Shown in pieces: positions 32,501 through 41,500 of a DNA stretch of 64,000 nucleotides. A program made the translations under genes and the position numbers. The stretch spans positions 558,001 to 622,000 of the forward strand of contig NZ_SJPG01000001.1 in the NCBI RefSeq assembly GCF_007859715.1, given 5' to 3'. Each line of letters starts with the position of its first letter. Position 1 is the stretch's first letter. Under the pieces are notes generated by a model. That model did not search any database. It worked only from the letters and a program-made list of their open reading frames with translations, and was not told the origin of the DNA. The stretch is from Rubinisphaera italica. GTDB taxonomy: Bacteria; Planctomycetota; Planctomycetia; Planctomycetales; Planctomycetaceae.

Positions 32501-35500
32501 TCTGACAGGTGGCGGTCAAGTTTCACTGACTGATCTTTTCCAACAATCAACTGTCGATGCGGAAACTCAGGTCGTACGGGGAGTCGTCGTAACGGCTTTC
32601 AATGCCGATCAGATCGAATCGCTGTCGATTAGTGGTGGAGCCGCCCCTGTGGGGACTCGAATCGCTGGAACAATTACCGTTCAGGATACGACTGCTCTGG
32701 CAGAGATTCATGACGGAGCCATGATCAATCAGTCTGCAGAAACACCGGGCGCAGATCAGGAAGTTTTGGTTGCGGCTGCCCAGCAATTTGAAAATCTGGG
32801 AGTTGCCACCGTTGGTAATGTGACTGCCTCGGTTGGAGGAGCTCCTGCTGCTGATATGAATATCGTGTCGATGACGACCGAAGCAATCATCGGAGCAGCC
32901 GATGTCTTTGCCAACGATGATGTTTCAGTAGTTGCGAACTCTCGACAGGAGATTTTATCAGTTGCGGCTTCTGCAGGTGCAGCCATTGGCGTTCAAGTAA
33001 CCGGGTCTGCCTCCGGAATAACGATTGATAACCAGACCTCAGCGCTTATTTCCTCCGGCTCAACCGTCTTTGCCAACGGAGATGTGCTGGTCGCCGCCAC
33101 CGATCTATCAGAGACGAAACAGATTGCCGGAGCCGCCGGTCTGGCTGTTGGCGGTGGTGCGAATGGTTCTACTGGCATGGTGCAGATCACCAAGCAAACC
33201 ACGGCGGAGATCGCCGATCAAGCCAATGTTGTCGGGTTGGGGAATTCAGGAGATAAAATTGTCGTTTCCGATGGCAGTGGGGGAACGGACAATGTCAACG
33301 GAGTCGTTGTGACTGCAGATTCTGCAGAAGATGTCTTCATGGTCACGGTTGCCGGAAGCGGGGGACTGGTGGCTGGGCTGGCTGGCTCAATGAATCTGAT
33401 GGTGATTGATTCAGATACATTCGCTGTGATTGGTGAGCAGGCACAAATCAATCAGAATAATACAGGAGCTACAGCCGATCAGGCGGTTGTCGTCCACGCC
33501 AACAATGAGTTGAATCCCCAGGCAATTGTCGGTTCTCTTGGAGTGGGACTCGGAGCGGGTGTTGCCGGCGCGATCGATCTTGGCTTCCTTAGAAATGACA
33601 CGACCGCATTAATTGGACGCGATGCCCGGGTCACCGCTCGTGACGATATCTCCGTTACGGCGGAATCTAATCAGGTAGTGAGAACGACAACCGTTAGTGC
33701 GAGTGCAGCCGGAGGAGCCGCACTGGCAGGTTCTCTTTCGGTCTACAATATCGGTGGGAACCTGAATGATTCTTATACCGTCGACAGCGATACCGACGGC
33801 TCTTTGGGAGCCGGGGACAGCGTACTCTCGGCATTTGAGGGTCAAGACGTACTTGGAGCGATCGATGCGTCATTTACAACATTCCTGAGCGACAGTGGCC
33901 CATTCAGTCTATTGTCGCTCCTGGATAGCAATGTTTCAGGGACCGAGTTCCAGTTATCGAACGTCAACGCTGGAGAAAATACGATTGATCTCGGAGGTAC
34001 GAGTTTCGATCCCCTCATGGTCGATTCCGCTGCGGACACCATCTTGCTGGGAGCCGGGCACGGCTTGAGCGATGGGGACGAGTTTATCTATCGAGCCGAT
34101 GAAAATGGAGCGATTTCTGGACTGACAGACGGGGCAACCTATTTCGTAATCACTGTCGGAGCCGATCGAATTCAATTGTCAGAGACAAATGGCGGTGCAG
34201 CGATTGATCTCGAAATTAGTGCCCAGCTCACGCAAACGTCATCATCAGCTGTTGAATTGGAATCAGATCAGTTCGATGAAAATACCGATACGATCACTGC
34301 TCCAACACACGGCTTGCGAACCGGTGATCGAGTGACGATCAATAATGCCGAACGCATCTTCGGAGACCACCTTGCAGACAGTGAATTGTTTGTGATTGCG
34401 ATCGACGAGAATCGTTTTCAGTTTGCGAAGACTTTGGCAGATGCCAATAACGGTGTAGCGATCAACCTGGTGAATACCTCAAGTGCCGGACAGTTATCCC
34501 CAGCCGATGGCCCGATTGCTTTCCAGACCAATGGCATCGATGAAGGAGCAGGGACAATTGATGTTCCCGCTCACGGATTTGAAACGGGTGATCAAGTTCG
34601 TCTGACGGATCTCGATGGCCTCTTTTCCAACCTGAGTGACGGTCAGACGTTCTTCGTCATTGCAGTCGATGCAAATACGATCCAGCTGGCGACCACCTTG
34701 ACCGATGCACTTAACGGTGTTTCTTTGCCACTCACCTTGTTGGCTCCCATGAGCGTTGAGGGAGCAAACGTCGACGGGCAGGTGAATGTCGACTTGGTCA
34801 GTCCAACGGCCACGGCGACATTGTCACCGCTCAGCCAGGATGTGGAATTTTCACCAGCGGATGTCTCCGGTTCAATCATTACCGTTCCTGGTCATGGCTA
34901 TAATACTGGCGATGACCTGAAGTTCACGGAGGAGAGCAATCTCTTCAGTGGTTTGGAAAACGGGCAACGTTACTTTGTGATCGTCGTCGATGCGAACTCC
35001 ATTCAACTCGCAGCATCAGCAGCGGAAGCGTCTAGTGGCGATGCGATTTCTATTGGTGGTACGGCTACCGTAGTTGTCACTGAGGCGAATAATGTTGTCG
35101 AGTTTGAGCTGCCATCAAATTCCGTCAATTCCACATCGGAAACGATCACGGTCGCGAACCATGGATTCGCAACCGGGGACGAAGTGACATTGAATTCGTT
35201 TGCAGCAAATTTGACCGGATTGGAAGCCGCACGCGATTACAGTGTCATCGTTCTCGACGCCAATACTTTGCAATTGGCCGAAACTCTTGAAGCCGCTGTC
35301 AACGGCAATGCTCTCGATTTAATGCCACGAGCATCTTCCAGCCACCACTTGGTCGGGCATGATTTTGTCACCGGAGAGGCAGTCGTTTATCAGCAGGATA
35401 ACGATCCACTTGCTGGTCTTGAGGTCGGGACGACTTACTATGTCATCGTCGACAGCGAGAACCCACAGCAGATTCAACTGGCTGAATCTGAAGCGAACGC

Positions 35501-38500
35501 GTTAGCAGGAATTGCAATCGACTTTGACTCAGCGACTGCATCAGCGACCGGGCATCGGCTCGATTCCGTCAGCACAGGACTAGTCTCTCAGACAACGGAC
35601 ATTCTGAGCAGTCTACGTGATAATCTGCAGATGACAGAAGTCGTCAACTCTGGTAGTGGGACGAGCGGAACATCTGCGATCGTCCAATCGAACAGCATGC
35701 TCGTTGCCGGTGGCGATTTGAGCGTTCATGCGAATAACGATATCGCATTTGAACAAGTTGCTGGGGGAGTCTCTGCAGCAGTTGGAGCAGCATTCGGGGT
35801 TGGCATTGGGATTGTCAATCTGGATCACACTGTGCGTGCAGAAGTCCTCTCCGGCAGTACTTTGTCAGCGGGGACGTCAGGAATTATTTCTGTGACCGCC
35901 TTCAGTTCTCAAGAGCTTGATACGACCGCTTTTGCTGGACAGGCAGCGACAGGTATCGCACTGGGAGGAGCAGTCGCAGTTGTCAATGAAGACAACGACG
36001 TCACAGCAGCGATTCGTTCCGATTCCCAAGTTCAGCAAGCTGACAGTGTTGACATTACTTCACAGAGCACGACTCAAATCGATGCCGAGATTGTGCAGGT
36101 CTCCGTAGGAACAGTGGCCGCAGGGGCCAGCATCACCGATCTGAACAGCGCCGGAGATGTTAATGCGATCCTGGGAAATCGAGTTGAAGTCGGACAAGCC
36201 GGCACCGTGAACAACGTCACCGTTCAAGCGAAAGACCAGCGCGATCTCACTGGGAATGTCATCGGTGTTTCTGTGGGCTTTGCCTCTGGAACTCTCGGAG
36301 TTGCTGACTTGGATGTTTCCGGTAACACAGTTGCTCGGCTGGGACGCGGGGCTCAAATCGATGCGACCAATCAAACGACGATCGCAGCGGAGTCGGAAGT
36401 GAATGTTGATGCCAAAGCTCGCGGTGGGGCTGTTGCCGCGGGGGTCGCGTTGGGAGGCATGAATGCAATCGCAAATGTTTCCGGGATTACGGAAGCGTTC
36501 ATCGACGACAATGCGGTAATCACAACTGGAGCTTTGACTGTCAGCTCGAAAGTTGACCAGGAAAGCGATGCCGAGACATTGGCCGCTGCCGGGGGATTCA
36601 TCGGAGCAGGTCAAGTTAATCTTGCCAAAACAAACGCTCACAGAGAAGTATCAGCTCGCGTCAATTCTGGTGTGACCATCGATACTCAAGGTGATGTGCA
36701 AGTACTCGCTGACTCAACCGGGGATGCGGATGCAAGATCGGTCGGCTTTGTTGTCGGCTCAGCTGCACTCGGAATCTCCGAAGCGAGGTCCAGCTTCTCA
36801 CCGATCGTGAGTGCGACCATCACTTCGGCTGATGTCACATCGGGTGGAGGAATTACCGTCCAGTCAGTCCACATGCCCACCAGCCGAGTTTTTGCTAAAG
36901 CCGATGCGTCCGGCGGTGGACTATTGACGGGAAATGGGGCCATCGCTCATGCGAATGCAGCTGCTGAATTAGTAGCTTCCATCAACGGCGAATCTGTGCT
37001 GACTGCCGGTGCTGGGGTGTCGATTGGAACGGCTTCCGAGAATGAAGCGTTTGCAGAAGCCGATGCCTTAACGATTGGCGTGCTCGCTGGGGATAACATC
37101 AGCGGAGCCGGTGGTAGCGATGCCAAAGCGATCGTGGCCGGTTCTTCGCTCGCCGAATTCGGTGACGATGTCATGCTCACAACGGCCCAATCACTACGAG
37201 TTGAAGCGGTCGCGACCGAGCAAGCGACCTCGGATACCGATGCGGCCTCGGTCAGCTTATTGCGAGTCGATGGACAAAATGGTGATTACGATCAATCCGA
37301 AGCGATCGCCACGCCGAGCCTTTCCGCAATGATCGGCGAAAATGCGACCGTAAACGTCACCGGATTTGTGCAAGTTCTTGCGAACGGAAGTGTGGACGCT
37401 GATTCACGTGCCGAAGGGACAAGTATCGGCGGGATCGACATCGGACGCGTGGACGCTGTGACAACATTTCAGCCCGACATTGATGCGACTGTGGGAGAAA
37501 ACGCCGTCATCAACGCGGGGGGATCTGTCAATATCGATGCTATCCTGAATCAGCCGATCGTACAGACCGACGGGAGCTTTGATGGACAAACCAATGTTGA
37601 CGGAAACAACGATACGATCACGTTCTCAGAGCCTCACAGACTCTCAAGCGATGTGACCGTCTCTTACGACAACGGTGGCAATCCAAGTATCGATGGTCTG
37701 GAATCAGTGACCGGAACCGTCTTTGTCGATGAGGGAACGCTGTCCGGAACCAATCAATTCACACCGAAGACCGATGACCCGAACTTCACACCCACGTTCT
37801 TTGTCCAAGCGTTTGAGACAAACGGAACACCAATCGTATATCGTGATGACGACGGTAAGCCCATCATCTACACAGATGCCAATGGTGACCCCATTCTCGA
37901 TGATAATGGGGATGAAATTGAGCAGAATATCGGAACAGTGCTCGATGCCGATGGCAATTGGGAATTGTCCTCCCGACAGTTTGATGAAGGCAAAACCATC
38001 CAGTTAAGATTCTTCGAGGAAGCGAGTGTCGACGATGGCAACGGCGGATTTGAAACAAAATTGATTGAGCGGTTTGTTGATGAAACAGTCGTAACGCCGG
38101 AACGAGTTGAAGTTACGATTGAATCCAACTTGCCTCGCCAATACAAAGCAATTCGGATTCAAACCGGTCAGGATGCCGGTGGGAATCCCTTGTTCGACCC
38201 GAATTCAATTCAAATCGGTGCTGCATTTACTGCTGAAGGAGTTGATACGAGCAACAATCTGATTCGCTTTGAAGAGACTCATTTGCTTGAGTCGGGCAAT
38301 GAACTGATTTATTCCGCTGGTTTGGGAACGGGTATCACAGGACTGGTTGAAGGGCAGACCTATTTTGTCGAAGTGATTGACGCGACGACGATCCAATTAA
38401 CAGAAACGGAAGGTGGTCCGGTTGTTGATCTGCAGTCTAAAGGGGTTGGACGACAGACTTTGTATTTCGATTTGGAACCAGCGACATCACCCGGTACTCA

Positions 38501-41500
38501 ACAGCTCATCGGCTTAACCGGAGCTGCGGGCCTGCTGAATGCTCCGTCAGGAGATGGAGTTGCGACGGCAGTTGCGACAGGTTCAAGCGGTTCATTGTTG
38601 TTCGGTAGCAATAACACGGAAGCAACTGCAGAAGCGGATGCGGGTGTTTCGACGCATATCAACACTGGCGCGACGATCACGGCTGGCGGAAATGTCGAGA
38701 TTCAATCACTAAGTACATTTGGTACATCCGCAGTAGCAAACAATAACGTTGTCGGTTCATTGGTCGGGATCGGCGGCGCGGAAGCCACAACTGATGCAAA
38801 TGGCCAAACTGAAACCCGCATTGCAGAGGATGTGCTCATTGCAGCTGGTTCGGATGTGCTCGTGTTTGCTGGTATGGATCAAACCACGAAACTCTTTTCT
38901 TTGGCGGAAGCGAGTGCCACATTCTTCACTGGTACGGGAGCCGACTCTCAGAGCAATGTCGACTTCGAGACCGATGTGTTTGTTGGGCAGGGAAGTGAAA
39001 TCACCGGCGAGGTCGTCGAGATCATTAGTCAATCAGATATGGGAGCCGAACTCGAATCGGAATCGGAAGCCTCTGCACTCGGTGCAACGGCTCGGACGGA
39101 CTCACGATTTAGTTTGGGGACAAGCAATGATCGAGCCAATACTCGGACAGAAGTTAATGGTAAAATCGTCGCCAGCCAAGTTGTGATTGATGCTGGCGGT
39201 GGGGGACGGGATCGAGATCGTGATCTGGAACGGGACGGCGTGGGCGGAGTGATTGACGTTGATGTTATCGCCGACTCCGATGCAAAGAGCGTCGGAGGAA
39301 ATACCGAATCCGATGCGGATACGCTCCTTTTTCACACGACCGACGTGCGGATTGGTGAGACGGCCGATATCACTGGTTATCAGGCCGTGATGCTCGATGC
39401 GAGCATGGATCGCGTAAAGACGAAGGCAAATGCGGATTCGAAAACACGAGGTGTAGGAAACGCCGAAGCGGACGCGAAAAACGAACAAAGAACGGACACC
39501 GAAGTTTTTGCAGATCCAGGAGCATTGATTACGACTCAGAAACTGGATGTAAACACGATTGCCAATTTCAACGATGTCGAAAGAGATACGCGTGCGGAAG
39601 CCTCGATCGCTACGATCACAATCAGTTTCTGCATTCCGTTCGTCGGTTGTATTGATGAAGAAGTCCCACTTGGACGAGCCAGTCAAGAACGCGATTTGTT
39701 CACGGACAATGATCGCTCGATCTTCTTCGACAGCGATGTCATTTTGGCATCCAGTCCGGAAGTCGTCCTCAATGCCGATGGCAGCGTGCGGTATAGCAAT
39801 GGCATCACAACCACGCCCCCTGTGAATCCCGGTGATCCGATTGTAGTAACTTATGACCCAACGGCTTCTGCTGGTGAAATCAACTTCCGCACCATGCATG
39901 ATTCCGACAAAGTCCATCAGGAGTCACGAATTATTGGGACGGAATCAACGATCTTCCTGAGCCGGGTTGATGGTCGTGTGCGTGTGATCAATAACTCAGA
40001 CTCAGATATCGAGATTCGCGATATTGATTTGTTGGCTGGAGCGACGATCCCGACGATGGATATCTTCGTCGATCAGATCGATGAAGCGGGAAATCAAGCG
40101 TTCAATTTCGAAATCGCTGGAGCTACCACACAATCGATCGTTGAAATCCAGAATTTAAGTGGCTCGGATGTGATATTGAATGGTGAAATTAATAATCCAC
40201 TGGGGTTGACAACCATCTTCAACGAGGAAGGAGACATTACGACGACAGGAGCCGGAGTGATGCGTTCCCAAGCGGTCAATCTGGAAGCCGTTGTCGGTAG
40301 TGTCGGCACGACGAACGATCGGGTTGAAATCGAGCTCGTAGAAAGTAATGGCCTGGGACATGAGTTGAACGCGATCGCAGGAACCGACCTGTTCCTGGAT
40401 GTGACAGGAATTCTCCGTGACCCCAACATGAACGTATTCACTGTGAATGTGCAAAGCATCTCAGCAGGTAATAATGCAGACCTGTTGTTCCGTGAAGCCG
40501 TTCGAGAAACACCGGTTGGTTCCTTGCCAGGGGCATTATCAGTGGATGCTCCCATCGAACGAGGGCAATCTGGCTCTGAGTTCCGCAATGGACGGTTTGA
40601 ATTCAATGCCTTCTTCCGACCTGATACGGGAGCCCAGGCTGGTCCAGAGTTTACGACCGATGGCAGAGACCCCCTCGCGATCGATGCCACATATTCGATC
40701 GGCTTGGTGGAAGCAGTTGGTGACATTACATTGACGGGCATCAATCCTGCTGATTCCGCGACGAACGATGTCACAATCGTCGGGAATACCGACCTGCTCG
40801 GCAATGGGAAAATTGATGCAGTCACCAACTCAGACATCATACTAACTGAAGTTAACGATGCAATGAGCGTATTTGATGTCCAATCGTTCTTTGGAAATGT
40901 GCAATTGGAAGTGCCGGACACAGTTGGCTCGACTGAGCAATTCCAGCTTCTTGATAACGGGCAGATTCTCACTCCGAACGGTGAAATTAAAATCTTGGCC
41001 GGGGATGGTGTGGAACTTGCCGTCACTTCCGAGATGACAGCGTCCGGTGCCATCATCATTCGCGGCGATCACAACGATCAGGATAATGATCTCGGAGCAA
41101 CGATGAGAATCCGGGGAACGATTACAGCCAATAATGTTCTCGTGACAACTCGTGGCGATAATGACATCTTGATCCTCGAAGATTTAACAGGTGGATCCGA
41201 CACGCCGTTTGTCTTCCGAACGAATGGTGGTGATGACACAGTCGATGGGAATAGAATTGTCGGTGGTGAGACATTCACTTTTAACACGGGAAGTGGCCAG
41301 GATGACCTGTCACTTGTAAGTGTCGAAATCACAAATACATCAGGGGATGGTCTGAAAATTGATACCGGCAGTGACGCCGACACGGCTTCGCTTGAAGAGA
41401 TCGCAATTGCCGATACCGCTGGGGTCGGAGTATCAATCTCAACGGGCGCTGGAGACAGCTTTGTCGAAATTCTCAATTCTACGATCGAAGATACGATTGA

